NCBI GenBank assembly: GCA_949130495.1
Contig: OX422215.1
Span: forward strand, 12,377,302 to 12,441,301
Direction: 5' to 3'
Source: Sambucus nigra
Taxonomy: Eukaryota; Streptophyta; Magnoliopsida; Dipsacales; Adoxaceae
DNA: 64,000 nucleotides
The notes under the pieces were generated by a model. The model ran no database searches. It saw only the letters and a program-made list of their open reading frames with translations, and was not told where the DNA came from. The translations under genes were made by a program, and so were the position numbers. Positions 1 through 12,914 of this stretch are shown piece after piece (position 1 is the first letter of the stretch; the number at the start of each line of letters is the position of its first letter).

Positions 1-364
1 GCTGCTGGAATATTAGTATAATGATATACTAGCTTTGTTTGAGGTTTGGGGTGGTTTGGGACCTCCATTAGTGGGTTTCGACGTGAAAAACTCAAAGAAG
101 AAGATGACAGGCAGCCCAGCATATCGAACCGGTTCGCCCAACGCCTAATTTTTATTTGTGCATTATTTTGACCCGTCAAGGCTTAGGGATTGACCCTAGG
201 GGCTTTCAGGGTATTGTGGGATTATTAGGGAAGACTTTACAGGGTTCGGTATGTGTGATAGGCCAACGTTAAATGGGTTTGAATGAGAAGAACTGAGGAT
301 TAAAGTGAGTGAGTATTTGATTAATTTTCGAGAAGTTGGATTGAATTTTAAGATTAGGTGAACC
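1..364 (+). mobile_element. LTR remnant, TGTAACAACCC family (interior part)
   Basis: No coding frame is visible. A 12-bp palindrome CGAACCGGTTCG lies at 125-136; the same word occurs at 27279-27290 in another remnant, and analogous palindromes occupy the interior of the solo LTR at 57531-57729. The segment continues after the foldback insertions, at 1284-1625. Assignment is by resemblance only, and neither LTR end is present. Confidence 0.4.
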
Positions 365-437
365 GTGCGCGGTGGGACATGTGTACGAGTTCAGTACTTA
401 TTATTATATATACATATTAGAGTGACGTGTATAACAA

Positions 438-690
438 ATTATTTTTTAGTTGAATTTTTTTGTGTGGTGTTTAAACATTTCAACAAATATGATCAAAATA
501 ACTTTTTTTGCTATTTTAAAAAAATCGGTCAAACTTTCACACTTTTAAAGCACTTTAAAAGTTGTGAAAATTTGAACGATTTTTTTAAAATAGCAAAAAC
601 AAAGTTATTTTGATCTTATTTTTTTATATGGGTTCCTTGAAATGTTTAAATATCACATAAAAAATTCAACTCATAAATATTTTTTAAATA
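438..690. repeat. Foldback (MITE-like) element A
   Basis: Two arms of about 100 bp are near-perfect inverted copies around a centre near 550-560. The stretch reading TTTAAACATTTCAA followed by TTTGCTATTTTAAAAAAATC is mirrored on the right by GATTTTTTTAAAATAGCAAA followed by TTGAAATGTTTAAA. The transcript would fold into one long hairpin. No transposase or clear target duplication is seen. The short open frame at 365-613 is a by-product of the arms. Confidence 0.65.
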
Positions 691-753
691 TTTTTAAAAA
701 ATAGGCTCGCGTCAGCACATGTGCAAACTTAGTGTGCACATGTGACTGTCTCG

Positions 754-782
754 CTCTCTCTCTCTCTCTCTTTCTCTCTATA
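754..782. repeat. (CT)n microsatellite
   Basis: CT-rich tract between the two foldback elements. It is flanked by an inverted pair: GTGCAAACTTAGTGTGCAC on the left (720-738) and ACACTAAGTTTGCAC on the right, so it sits at the junction of two outward-facing element ends. Confidence 0.8.
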
Positions 783-829
783 CACTAAGTTTGCACACGT
801 GGTGGTGCACATCAATTTTTTTAAAATAT

Positions 830-1100
830 TAAAAAAATTGAGTTGATTTTTTTATGTGATATTTAAACATTTCAACGAACCCATATAAAAAAATTCAGCT
901 CAAACATTTTTTTTTGCTATTTTAAAAAAATCGGTCAAACTTTCGCTGCTTTTAAGCACTTTAAAAGCTGCGAAAGTTTGACCGATTTTTTAAATATAGC
1001 AAAAAAAGTTTTTCTGAGCTGAATTGTTTTATATGGGTTCCTTGAAATGTTTAAATATCACACAAAATAAATCAACTCAAAAATATTTTTTTTACTATTT
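830..1100. repeat. Foldback (MITE-like) element B
   Basis: Second member of the same foldback family. The arms contain AAAATCGGTCAAACTTTCGC and its inverse around a centre near 955-962, and the outer arms carry ATATTTAAACATTTCAA and its inverse. The arms are longer and better matched than in element A, so this copy is probably younger. The outer ends again carry the ACTAAGTTTGCAC word next to CT-rich sequence. Confidence 0.7.
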
Positions 1101-1138
1101 TAAAAAAAAATAATGTGCAAACTTAGTATGTCTATGAG

Positions 1139-1275
<137 letters not shown>

Positions 1276-1283
1276 TATTTTTT

Positions 1284-1625
1284 TTATTAAGCATACCTAC
1301 TCGAGAGTGCTATCGTAGAAGGTTGCATATAATGGGCAGTCCACCCTGGCGTTGACTAGCAGGTTTTTTGGATTGATTCCCTAGGTCATAAAATAGTTGT
1401 ATGGCCATTATTCATGTGTGAGGATAGATATTGGTTTAGAGACCGGACGAGTGTGATGTGATATGGTTGAGATACCCAAACGTAAGTTTATGACCGCCTT
1501 TGTTATTTGTGTTTATGTTTGGGATCGGTGGTGAGACTCTGAGCCGATGGTTCAATGTGATGCGTGATGCCTGGAGCCGGATAGCACACGAGCCGATGGT
1601 TAAATAAAGGGACCACACCCTTTAT
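1284..1625 (+). mobile_element. LTR remnant, continuation of the first segment
   Basis: Parallels the interior of the solo LTR around 58490-58690. Shared landmarks in the same order are GCATACC, CACCCTGGC, AGCAG, a CGTCATA-like word (here AGGTCATA) and TATGACCGC. This shows that the foldback elements at 438-1100 inserted into a member of the same LTR family. The match is by eye and diverged. Confidence 0.45.
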
Positions 1626-1639
1626 TTCTTTACGGATGC

Positions 1640-2632
1640 CAATCAAATAGTGTAGGCGCCCTTTTTCTCTCTTTCTCCCTCATTATATACAACTATTATG
1701 TTCAAGTTTGGGGAACAAAAGGGAAGAAAATGTGGCGTGGCCAACTTCCCAAAACCTTAGTCGCCGACAAATTTCTCACCAACTGACAAAAGTTGACACA
1801 AACCCCTTATTCCCCTTATCTCGAAATTTGCTAAACCACCCATCAATTTCAGTTTCCATCGAATATTTTCTACATTTACAAATTAAACCACAAACTATTT
1901 CAAAAATCATTTCGAAGTCAAATTCAAGGATTTCTTGGGATGCGTTTGGAGGCAAGTGACTATACTCTTATCATTTTATATGTGTAGTTATTAAACTCAC
2001 CTAAATTAATTTCTAAATGTTAAAAAATTAATAGGAACCCCTAAGAATCAATGTATTCCTAATTTTGATAGAAAATAATTGCATGTATATTAAATAATTA
2101 ATGTATTATGTGTGACATAATTGAAAATATACATGTTATATAAAAAAGAATGTCAGGTTAGTGAAAGTAAAATGGATAGAGGCAAATACCCTAGCTGTGG
2201 AATTAGGAGAGGAAAAATTCAAGAAGAAGTTCATGGAAACCATCAAGAAATCATCCAAGAACTCAGGCAAGAATTCTCTTGCTAACTTTATTTAGTCCAA
2301 AATACTTTCTTAATTCATGGTGTCACTTATCCCATGTAGAAATTCTAGAAATTTAGGAATTTGTGATGATTTGATGATGCCATTAAACTGTATTCATAAA
2401 GGGTTTGATTATGATAATCGAATAGATATTCAGAATTTGGGATGGTAGATTATAAGGGTTTAAAGTGATAGAAAATCATATTATAGGACTCTTGTTAGGA
2501 TTATTGTGATGATTCACACGTAGAGATTACATCCAAGATTAAAGTTCTGAGATTCCTATAAATTATAACCCGTGCATGTGGTAGAAGTTAGAGGATTTAT
2601 GGATACAAATCCAAAATTGCATTAACACGCAT
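1640..2632 (+). mobile_element. LTR remnant hosting the later insertions, part 1
   Basis: CT-rich leader, a TATA-like TTATATACAA at about 1683, then AGGCAAGT at 1950-1957, matching the same word in the tandem-array LTRs (rc of 6694-6701) and in the solo LTR (57238-57245). The segment is cut at 2633-2637 by the SIRE-like element, resumes at 27085, is cut again by the Tat element at 28028, and ends at 40984 with GGTTGTTACA. No gene is seen. The left end could not be located. Confidence 0.45.
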
Positions 2633-2637
2633 ATAGC

Positions 2638-4265
2638 TGAAACACCCTAGATCTTTGACTTACTTGAGTCTACATTATTTAGGCGTTTCAACTAATTTGG
2701 ATATTGTGTCAAAACATTTTTTTTAGTACGAGCCTTCTCCTTGGTACATCTTACAACGTTACTCGACGACTCAACATGCCTCGACTCTACTCAACGACAT
2801 ATTCGAGTAAAGGTATTCACGTATGTTGCATATTTCCACTTGACACATTAGGCACTCATGCATACTTAAATGTGATATTATTGATTGTGTGCCTAAACAT
2901 GTTAATAAAGTGAGATTACATTTTTTTCTGAAAGTAATTGTTAGAATAAAATTAGTGTAAGTTTTGTTTAAAATTAAATTATTTTTAAAATGATTTTCGG
3001 AATTTATTAATAAAGTTATTTTTCGAATTGAAAAATATTTTTTTTATATAAAATAAAAATATTTGTTATTTGTTTTGGCCGAGACGTTTATAGTCCATAT
3101 CAGTTAGTTGGTACATAGGCATAGGTTCTTGGCTACTGCTTTAGAACTCAAGGCTTAGATATTAAGATCTAATAGTTGTCCAATTTTAACTTGGTACCAA
3201 GTAAGCCTTAAGACTGTTTAGGTGATATAGGTTCACCTCACTCTTTCACTATTTCGTCCTTTTGGACTTGACCGAATAGTATATTGTTTTCGGCCTTTAG
3301 CCACCTTAGCTAGCCGAATAGGAGAAGCCCTAGAGCCTTAAGTGTTTTCGTCATTTTGCTGTTAAAGACCTTTGTTTATTGATTTCATCCCATTAGCTTT
3401 TAGGCACAAGTGGTTTATGTTGTCATCTCAGTTGGTTTATTTTTTATATAAACCTTTGTTAACCATTATTTTTGTATACCTGTTAGGTATATATCAGAAC
3501 CTTGCCGATTTGACCTTTAAACTTTAAGAGCCTTGGCCCATTAAGACTTAACAGTACACTGTTTCGGCAAGCCTACCATTTCTTCCTTTAGGTTTATTTT
3601 TTTTAAAACCTTTGTTGTTCATTGTTGTGACTAGCTATAGTAACTGTTAGACTACCATACACTAGAGTACTGTTTCGTCCTTTTGTGGCCATAGACATTT
3701 TCTTTACCTACTTAAACCGAGATTACCTTAGAACCGAGATCACACTAGAATCCTTAAACCTGCTATGGTATGAGTTATTCGTTCCTAGCTATTACTATTG
3801 GCGTGTAAGGCTTCTGTCGATTAGACCATAGGATTTCTTATTCATCTCAGATATAGTCTATACCCTTTGACCATTAGAACTGTGTCAGCTATACTCTCTC
3901 CAGTTATATCTTTTAACCGCCAGTTATTCTTTAGATCCTATTGGCTGAGATTAAGTGTTCTGATTGTATGCCAGCTGTCATTATTATATCCGTTGGAGAG
4001 AGTTTGTTACAAATAAAACCCTATACCGCCTTGTTTATATCTGTTAGTGGTTTTACGATCTTGAGATGTTTATAACAGACTTGATTTCTTAAGTTGTTTG
4101 AGTTGTTTAAATCTATTAATTAGTTTTAACTCGATTTAATTACAGCCTTTGATTAATAACTTTTAATTTGAACCCTTGATTTTAAAAGTTTCTAGAATAT
4201 TTTTTTCTCACCTATATAAACTTCATTGAAGATTTTATTTGTGTTAGCTATTCTGATTATATTTT
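2638..4265 (+). repeat. 5' LTR of SIRE-like element, left part
   Basis: Matches 22534-22790 and 24352-25700 of the 3' LTR base for base over long stretches, with scattered substitutions. It is interrupted after GATTATATTTT by the tandem array. The uninterrupted target, GATTATATTTTCTAGAG, is preserved in the 3' LTR at about 25691-25707. Confidence 0.9.
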
Positions 4266-5000
4266 TGTGACAAACCACCTACTAAAATAATAGGTGGCCA
4301 GCCCAATACTCCAATAATTTCAGGAATCATAAATGGTCCATTCTTAGCATCACTGTTGATTAAAATAATAGTATGAGATAACCACCAATCATTTTAGAAA
4401 ACGGATTGTCATATAAAAAAAAAATTTAAGTTAAAGAGAAACACTTAGACAATCCCATTTGTAAAAACGGTGGGTATCAAAAATCGATGAATAAAGTATG
4501 ACAATACAATAAATAATCACCGAATAAGCTGTCGGTGCACAGACCAATACAAATAATACATTAAGTATTACATTCAGTATTTACAATATAATAAATGAGT
4601 GCAATCCCTTGGGCAAACACGCCCGAATAAAAGTACTGAACATAACTAGAGTACAATAGAGGGGAGCGTCTACTACAAGTATCCTACAACATCCGCAATA
4701 TGCCGTAGCTCCATGACAACTGGAAATGGAAATGTAAACACGGGTGTCCATGCGGAAGAGCACCTGTAACGGCAAAGAATATGCAGAAACAAGGAAATAT
4801 AGAAACCGGTCAGGGTCGGGTTTGATATGATTACCATGTGACTAAAATGCATGGCAGGTAAGTGCGTAAGTCTCTCGCAGATAACAATAATATTCCTCAC
4901 CTCTCAATCTAGCAACGACCTAACGCAATATCGTGAGATGTTCTAGTTAACCCTAAGTACTAAGGGCTAACTTTTCCCCATTCTCAACACTATGCCCTAT

Positions 5001-5052
5001 TCGTGCGTGGGGTGTCTCGCAAAGCGAAATCCAAACAAGGAACCCCCCCGAT
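5001..5052 (-). repeat. Hairpin module copy in LTR1
   Basis: In element sense: a G-run, TTCCTTGTTTGGATTTCGC, then loop TTT, then GCGAGACACC and CACGCACGAA. The stem TTTCGC/GCGAGA has six pairs including one G-T. The loop here is TTT rather than the YTCG of the other versions. Confidence 0.8.
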
Positions 5053-6345
5053 ACACTACTACTTAGGCAAGGTTGATCGTCGAGATCCATTAGACCCTAA
5101 GCACGAAAATAAGAGAATAAATGAATGTGTGTGCATAAGTGTGGGAGGTCACAACTACAGCTAATCAAGAAATAAAACATAAACCCATCCATCATCTAAC
5201 GGCAAAATTCCTAATTCTATCTTTGGGAATATACATATACATGGTACAACACTTTATCAAGTGTTTACCAAATTAATTTCATCATACACTAATTCATTTC
5301 ATGAATTTGTTCCTTATCAGGAAATATAATCATACTTTTTATGCTCTAGAGGCATTTATCTCAATTGTTCACTTTGTAAAAATATCTTCCTTATCAGGAA
5401 TATAATCATCATCATAGTCTCTTTATGGCCTTACATCGTGCTCTTTATGGCACTTTCATCATGCTCTATATGGCATTTCATTGTGCTCTTTATGGCACCC
5501 ATTTAAACATCAAGTCCAACTTGATTTAGAATAGTTATATTCATATATATATATATATATATAACGATTCTAAGACCGCCCGTCCGGGTTTCCCCACTGT
5601 GCGCGCCCCTAAATGGCTATCATCTTCCAGGGCCTCCAAGACAACCTGGGATCCTAACGAAACGTCGGGAAGCGACCATGTGCCTGCGGGATAGTCAAGA
5701 CCACACCCGGAATCTCCTAACCAGCGCAGAAAATATATTAAACAAACGCTCACATGGCCTAGGGACTATATCCACCCTGCATCATTAGCCAGGGGGCTTC
5801 ACCACAACGCGCGCGACTTCCCTTATGATAGCGATTTAGAGAGGTGTGTATCCATAAATTAACATTTATGAAAAACATTACTTTTTCCCTTTTTTGAAAA
5901 CTCATATTTTACATTTCCAAAAATTATTCACTTAGCCATTAAGCACCAAGATTTAGAAGGTGCATTATATTCTTATTAAGTCATATTTTATTAATGACCT
6001 AAGACCCCAAAGTGCCACTAACCTCAAAATAGCCTCAAATAGTTTATATAATTCATAAACCCTCAAAGTGAGTCTCCATAATGGAGTGTCTCTCAGAAGC
6101 TCAACATTTATATATATTAACTTCAAATATATCTTTAGGTTAACCTCCCATATCCGTTGGACATTAACCTAATCCAAACTAGTCCTCGGGTAAACATAAA
6201 TCTCCATTCTTAGCCTAGGACATTAGTCTACCCAATACAACCCTCTAGGACTCCCCATTACTTCCCAAAGGAAGGTTCCTAAGCCTCGAACCTAAAAGAA
6301 AAGGGCTAAAACAAAATTAGAAAAACCTCACCCTTTCAGAAGAGG

Positions 6346-6420
6346 TCGATCGATCGACCTCTGGTCGTCGATCGATCGAAGGCTTCGATCGATCGATCCC
6401 CCAGGCTCGATCGATCGATC
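6346..6420. repeat. Palindrome array TCGATCGATCGA, LTR1
   Basis: Four copies of TCGATCGATCGA, or a close variant, separated by 5-14 bp within 75 bp. The same array sits at 12836-12914 and 19323-19398. It lies about 280-350 bp downstream (element sense) of the AGGCAAGT word. Confidence 0.9.
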
Positions 6421-7316
6421 CTGGCGGACAGCTTCTTCTCCGAGAAGCTGTTTCGGCCATTGACGAGCCAACCAAGCTTCTACCCGCTATTTCACCCAAC
6501 CACAACAACAAATAATGATACCCAATCACTTCTAAACATCCTACAATCAATTATTCATCCTCAAATCAAATTAAAACACAAGATTAATGGATTAAACACC
6601 AAAATCTACAAAAACCCATTTATGGTTTAAACCTCCCAAAACTTAACTACACATGCAAATTATCACATTAAATCAATATCTAGCAAGTAAGAAACTTGCC
6701 TCGAGGTTCGTAGTCTCGGAACACCTCCGGTAGCGACGGAATCCGGCCCAAAATCCTCCATTCTCTCTTTCTCTCTACTTCTCCCAACTCTCTCTCTCTC
6801 TCCTTTGGCTTCTCTCACACAAATGAAAAAAAAGAAAAGGGGTGGGGGATTTATAAGGGTCTAAAAATATAAACCCCCACTCCTAAATGCTAATACACCA
6901 CTAAAATGACTCGTAACCACTTAATTGAGTCATAACCCCTTAAAAAATGCCTAAATCTCAAAAATTACAACTGGGCACTTATTTCGACTATCTCGACTAT
7001 TCTAAAAACAACCGCACCCCCTATTTTGGCATTCGGGAAAGTGTGAACTATTTTTGTGTTCCAATTCCATTTTTAATTCATTAATTATACCCAAATTTAA
7101 ATATAGGTCATAACCGTCGTTTTACATATAACGACGCAAAATACACAATATAACACTATTTACCTTCTCATAACGGTAAATAGTCAAAACATAGTAAATA
7201 TTATCCCTAAGTCTCACGGGAAAATAATATTTACTCCAACATTCCCTATTTTATAAAATTAGCCCATTAGGCAAAATAGTATAAAATAGTCGCTCGAAAA
7301 CCTGGGTTGTTACATA

Positions 7317-7344
7317 CTCCCCCCCCCCCCCCCCCCCCCTTAAA
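7317..7344 (-). other. Polypurine tract, copy 1
   Basis: In element sense AAAGGGG-like purines run into a G homopolymer of about 20 and then AGTA directly before the LTR start TGTAACAACCC. It is expected to prime plus-strand DNA synthesis. Confidence 0.7.
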
Positions 7345-8709
7345 GGGGAATTTTGCCCTCAAAATTCAGGCGTAACCCATAACCATAAAAAGGGTATACT
7401 ATACCAAAAACCGTATTATCATACTAGCAAACCCCTGATTAGAAATGTCCCCATAGGACACAGACTAAGGTCATCGCTATCGATCTCAGCCCACATCATC
7501 ATGCTATAATATAGTGCCAAATCGTTCCTCAGGAACTTTCAATCCTACCCTTCTACTACGGGAGGAGATACCCACACAATCTCGGCACAAATTTGCCTTA
7601 CTTTTCGAAACACGTTACACCCTTACTAGGGAATAACTACGCTATCTTACAATCGTTAACCCCAACACTACTTACTTCTATTCGCGTTGGCGTACCCCTC
7701 AGAGGTCTACTTGCTCACTGAGCCCAATCTAAAGGAAGGTTCCCGGACCACTCCCAGTCCCAGGAATGTACTATTCGATGTTTCCATTCCAACGAGTAGA
7801 CAAGGCATATTGCCATCTACACTAGGTTATGCACGGCCTAACGTTTATCGAAGACGATCCAAACTATTGCAAGGAAATTCGATCCCTAGAATTTCTACTC
7901 CGTTCTCACCTTAAATCAAATCCACCCTTCCACTTGCGGGTGGTAGGATATACCCCATATCCCAACGGTTTCCATTCTTCCTGGAGACTTTACCTATACC
8001 TTGACACCAAAGTCTCGTCTCGGTGAAGCTCACTCCACTTGGCATTTCATGCCACGAATAAACTATAAGATGGTATCTACTCGGTGCCTATACTACTCCC
8101 GTTCGCATTATCTTAGCGAAAGGAAATATCCTAACGATAGTCCTTCACGGTCACAAACTTGTTATTCGTGAAAAGACTCCAAATTCCTGCCCAGGAGAAG
8201 TGCCTCTAAGTCTTTAAGGCAAATACTACCGCCCTGAACTTAAAATCAAGCGTGGGATAACACTTCTTAAAAATGTGAGACACACGGACAATAGGTCCAT
8301 GTTCCCATATTAGCACATCCCGTTCCTGGCAAAGACTCGTTCGTAAATCCACTCTCGATCATAACAACACGAGTGCAGGAGAAAAGTCAACTTATACTCC
8401 AACTCCTCCAAAGGTAGGTTACCAATGTAACCCTCTAACTACGAGAGGCCTCACCACTAATGGCCTAACATCCTAACGAGCTCAAAATCCCATACTTCTC
8501 GTCTAGGGACCAAATCCTACTTAGAGTTACCCCACACCCTATGGTGGTCAACTCCCTACCATCTTCCTAAACTAACGTCGCATGCCCTAAGGGCCTAGCA
8601 TCCTAAGAATCCTAAGGTCAATCTATCTATCCTAACCTAGTCGTATAAGTATAATACTAAATATCCCTAGTGTCCAAGACCTTTCCCGGCTTCTGACATT
8701 AGCTCGGTT

Positions 8710-9260
8710 TCATGCGTGGGACGTCTCGCCGAAGCGAAATCCAAACAAGGAACCCTCCCGTTACACTACTACCTCGCATTGTCAGTCGTCGAGAAGTAAC
8801 GGTCGAAGACACATGATCGGGATCGACGAAAATCCTAACTCGAAATTCTACTACTACATATGTACGTCTACGTCCTACCATAACTATCGACTGAGGCATT
8901 TACTTTCAGTAAGATGCCACCAACACTCTACCCCAAGAGACACATATATCTCTAAACAAATGGCCTTCTCATTAAGGCATAACCATAAGTCCCTATCGGA
9001 CTTCCATAATCTTAGTCTTCCCCCACGTTAGTCAGAGGAAAACTATCATAGTGCTCATATATCGCACATGAACTTAGCCCTTAATCACTCATATACGTGA
9101 TTCTTGGCTAAACCTTCCAACCCAGCACTTAACCAACAGAAAAGAAAAGAAGGAAGAAAAGAGCAGAAAAGAAAATGCACATCTCTCCACTCCCAACGTC
9201 GTTAAGGTTCATGCGTGGAGCGTCTCGCCGAAGCGAAATCCAAACAAGGAACCCCTCCAC
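8710..9260 (-). repeat. Two hairpin modules in internal region 1
   Basis: Copies at 8710-8762 and 9209-9260, about 500 bp apart. Both read in element sense GGATTTCGC, loop TTCG, then GCGAGACG. The first is followed by CTACTACC and a GTCGTCGAG word, the longer context also seen near the LTR copies. Confidence 0.8.
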
Positions 9261-10704
9261 ACAGTCACCTTAACCAGCCGGTCATGGAGATAAGGCAATA
9301 GCATACACAAGCAAAGCAAACAAGGAAGCAAACAAAATAAAAACAAAAATAAAGGAAACTATCTACATAATGTAAACCACCTCTATAAAGTCTCAACCCG
9401 TATCCAGGAGAGATGTTATAGACCCACTAGTCCTCCTTCTAGAACTAGAACTAGGATAGCCTCGCGATTCATTCGCTTGCTACCACACCCATCAATCTAA
9501 GACTATCTCTACTCGTATAATATATAAAATACAAGTAGCACGTATCACACATATCACCACTCGCCCCATAACGAGTGAGAAGGAAGATACAGAACTTCCC
9601 TATTATGGAAGCCACATAAATATACTTACTATATATAAAAATATGTACCGATGCTATCATAAGCTCGATATACGCACCCGAATCTAGGGCTAACACCATA
9701 CTACTCCATCTTACCTAAGGAATGCACCACTCGTACCCTAGTTGGAAATTCCACCAACTTACTAGCCAACCTCCTTGGCTACTACCAATGGTTCCAAGAC
9801 ACGTCATTCTAGTCTTACCCGAACCAAACTACTTCCATCAATGACTCAACTAGGAGTCCTATTCTTGCCGGTTATCTTCAATCGACAAGATCAGAACGCA
9901 TAGTTCCCTTGACTTCTTCAGCAAGGAGAACATCCTGCCAGCCTCCCCGACCTTAGCTCCACGAGCCTTCCCCGGGTGGATGTCCACCAGTGGGGTCTCA
10001 CGAACACTACTTATCCAAAAAGTGTTCTCAACACTTACATACGAGCCTAGCATTTCCACTGAAAGGCTCTCTCTATGGGCCAAAAACATTCTGCCCCACC
10101 ATAAAGAGGCGACTATCATTTCCGCCACTTCAACCTTACTCCTAAGGGTGAAAGGTTTTCCTCAAACCCTCACACATGGGCACTCCTATACCCAACTCTA
10201 GGCCAAAACTCTCGGGCCTTACGTTCTCACCGAACGAGGTTACACTTCCTCGATCCAACCAAACTTCAACATGTGGTTCTAATAAAGAACCTCTCAACTC
10301 CGAATTGACATTGCTCGGAGTCCCAGGCATAGTACCACTTTCTACCGGCAGCGGTACTTGGGAAAACTATTTTCACCGTACTTAGTAGTCACGGCAGCAT
10401 TATAAAATAATGCTACAAAGGGGGAGACCTCCAAAGCGGTCCTTATTCCCGACCACAGCCTACAGCTTATAGTAATCCCATCCCACGATGCCTTCACAAC
10501 GGCCTTCCTCAACGCCCTTCATCTAACGACTTACAAGTCTCACACGAACGCGCAGAAGATCTTCGGGGTCCTCATACCATAGCAGGAGAACGAAATCTCA
10601 CAAGAGAATTCAATGACCTTATTCCTAAGGCTCTACATCAAATAGAGATAAACGCAGAAGACGTAAAACATCCGCACAGATTCCTAAGGACTCTAGAACC
10701 TAAT

Positions 10705-10716
10705 GCTCTGATACCA
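10705..10716 (-). other. Primer binding site, initiator-Met tRNA, copy 1
   Basis: The minus strand reads TGGTATCAGAGC two bases after the LTR end, the standard complement of the plant initiator-Met tRNA 3' end. It fixes the orientation of the array. Confidence 0.9.
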
Positions 10717-11453
10717 TCTGTGACAACCCGCCTACTAAAATAATAGGTGCCCAGCCCAATACTCCAATAATTTCAGGAATCATAGATGGTCCATTCTTAG
10801 CATCACTGTCGATTAAAATAATAGTATGAGATAACCACCAATCATTTTAGAAAACGGATTGTCATATAAAAAAAAAATTAAAAGTAAAAGAAAAACACTT
10901 AGACAATCCCATTTGTAAAAACGGTGGGTATCAAAAATCGATGAATAAAGTATGACAATACAATAAATAATCACCGAATAAGCTGTCGGTGCACAGACCA
11001 ATACAAATAATACATTAAGTATTACATTCAGTATTTACAATATAATAAATGAGTGCAATCCCTTGGGCAAACACGCCCGAATAAAAGTACTGAACATAAC
11101 TAGAGTACAATAGAGGGGAGCGTCTACTACAAGTATCCTACAACATCCGCAATATGCCGTAGCTCCATGACAACTGGAAATGGAAATGTAAACACGGGTG
11201 TCCATGCGGAAGAGCACCTGTAACGGCAAAGAATATGCAGAAACAAGGAAATATAGAAACCGGTCAGGGCCGGGTTTGATATGATTACCATGTGACTAAA
11301 ATGCATGGCAGGTAAGTGCGTAAGTCTCTCGCAGATAACAATAATATTCCTCACCTCTCAATCTAGCAGCGACCTAACGCAATATCGTGAGATGTTCTAG
11401 TTAACCCTAAGTACTAAGGGCTAACTTTTCCCCATTCTCAACACTATGCCCTA

Positions 11454-11505
11454 TTCGTGCGTGGGGTGTCTCGCAAAGCGAAATCCAAACAAGGAACCCC
11501 CCCGA
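11454..11505 (-). repeat. Hairpin module copy in LTR2
   Basis: Same sequence as the LTR1 copy, with stem TTTCGC/GCGAGA and loop TTT. Confidence 0.8.
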
Positions 11506-11993
11506 TACACTACTACTTAGGCAAGATTGATCGTCGAGATCCATTAGACCCTAAGCACGAAAATAAGAGAATAAATGAATGTGTGTGCATAAGTGTGGGA
11601 GGTCACAACTACAGCTAATCAAGAAATAAAACATAAACCCATCCATCATCTAACGGCAAAATTCCTAATTCTATCTTTGGGAATATACATATACATGGTA
11701 CAACACTTTATCAAGTGTTTACCAAATTAATTTCATCATACACTAATTCATTTCATGAATTTGTTCCTTATCAGGAAATATAATCATACTTTTTATGCTC
11801 TAGAGGCATTTATCTCAATTGTTCACTTTGTAAAAATATCTTCCTTATCAGGAATATAATCATCATCATAGGCTCTTTATGGCCTTACATCGTGCTCTTT
11901 ATGGCACTTTCATCATGCTCTATATGGCATTTCACTGTGCTCTTTATGGCACCCATTTAAACATCAAGTCCAACTTGATTTAGAATAGTTATA

Positions 11994-12058
<65 letters not shown>

Positions 12059-12835
12059 CGATTCTAAGACCGCCCGTCCGGGTTTCCCCACTGTGCGCGC
12101 CCCTAAATGGCTATCATCTTCCAGGGCCTCCAAGACAACCTGGGATCCTAACGAAACGTCGGGAAGCGACCATGTGCCTGCGGGATAGTCAAGACCACAC
12201 CCGGAATCTCCTAACCAGCGCAGAAAATATATTAAACAAACGCTCACATGGCCTAGGGACTATATCCACCCTGCATCATTAGCCAGGGGGCTTCACCACA
12301 ACGCGCGCGACTTCCCTTATGATATCGATTTAGAGAGGTGTGTATCCATAAATTAACATTTATGAAAAACATTACTTTTTCCCTTTTTTGAAAACTCATA
12401 TTTTACATTTCCAAAAATTATTCACTTAGCCATTAAGCACCAAGATTTAGAAGGTGCATTATATTCTTATTAAGTCATATTTTATTAATGACCTAAGACC
12501 CCAAAGTGCCACTAACCTCAAAATAGCCTCAAATAGTTTATATAATTCATAAACCCTCAAAGTGAGTCTCCATAATGGAGTGTCTCTCAGAAGCTCAACA
12601 TTTATATATATTAACTTCAAATATATCTTTAGGTTAACCTCCCATATCCGTTGGACATTAACCTAATCCAAACTAGTCCTCGGGTAAACATAAATCTCCA
12701 TTCTTAGCCTAGGACATTAGTCTACCCAATACAACCCTCTAGGACTCCCCATTACTTCCCAAAGGAAGGTTCCTAAGCCTCGAACCTAAAAGAAAAGGGC
12801 TAAAACAAAATTAGAAAAACCTCACCCTTTCAGAA

Positions 12836-12914
12836 GAGGTCGATCGATCGACCTCTGGTCGTCGATCGATCGAAGGCTTCGATCGATCGATCCCCCAGGC
12901 TCGATCGATCGATC
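12836..12914. repeat. Palindrome array TCGATCGATCGA, LTR2
   Basis: Four TCGATCGATCGA-type palindromes. The spacer reads CTGGTCGTCG as in LTR1, not CTGGCCGTCG as in LTR3. Confidence 0.9.

Larger units (their letters stand above)
4266..7314 (-). repeat. LTR1 of the tandem array (3' LTR in element sense)
   Basis: 3049 bp. In element sense it runs from TGTAACAACCC to the complement of TGTGACAAACC. It carries a TATA-like CCTTATAAAT (rc of 6849-6858), an AGGCAAGT word, the palindrome array at 6346-6420, a short (TA)n tract near 5541-5562 and one hairpin module at 5001-5052. It differs from LTR3 by roughly a dozen substitutions noted by eye, which implies a recent insertion. Confidence 0.9.
7315..10718 (-). 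mobile_element. Internal region 1 of the tandem array
   Basis: 3404 bp without a convincing coding frame. All open frames are under 100 codons, are not shared with known retroelement proteins, and are copied exactly in internal region 2. It carries two hairpin modules, a primer site at its right end and a polypurine tract at its left end. Comparison with 13809-17210 shows only an isolated difference, for example CCGGCAGCGG at 10345 against CCGACAGCGG at 16837. Confidence 0.85.

Noticed and set aside
6344..6359. A single restriction-like palindrome as noise
   Set aside because: Not rejected as noise: it is one of a regular array and is reported there; isolated CGATCG words elsewhere were ignored.
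7687..10385. Short open frames (62-89 codons) in the array internal regions
   Set aside because: They are duplicated only because the DNA is duplicated; no motif, no codon pattern, both strands equally open.
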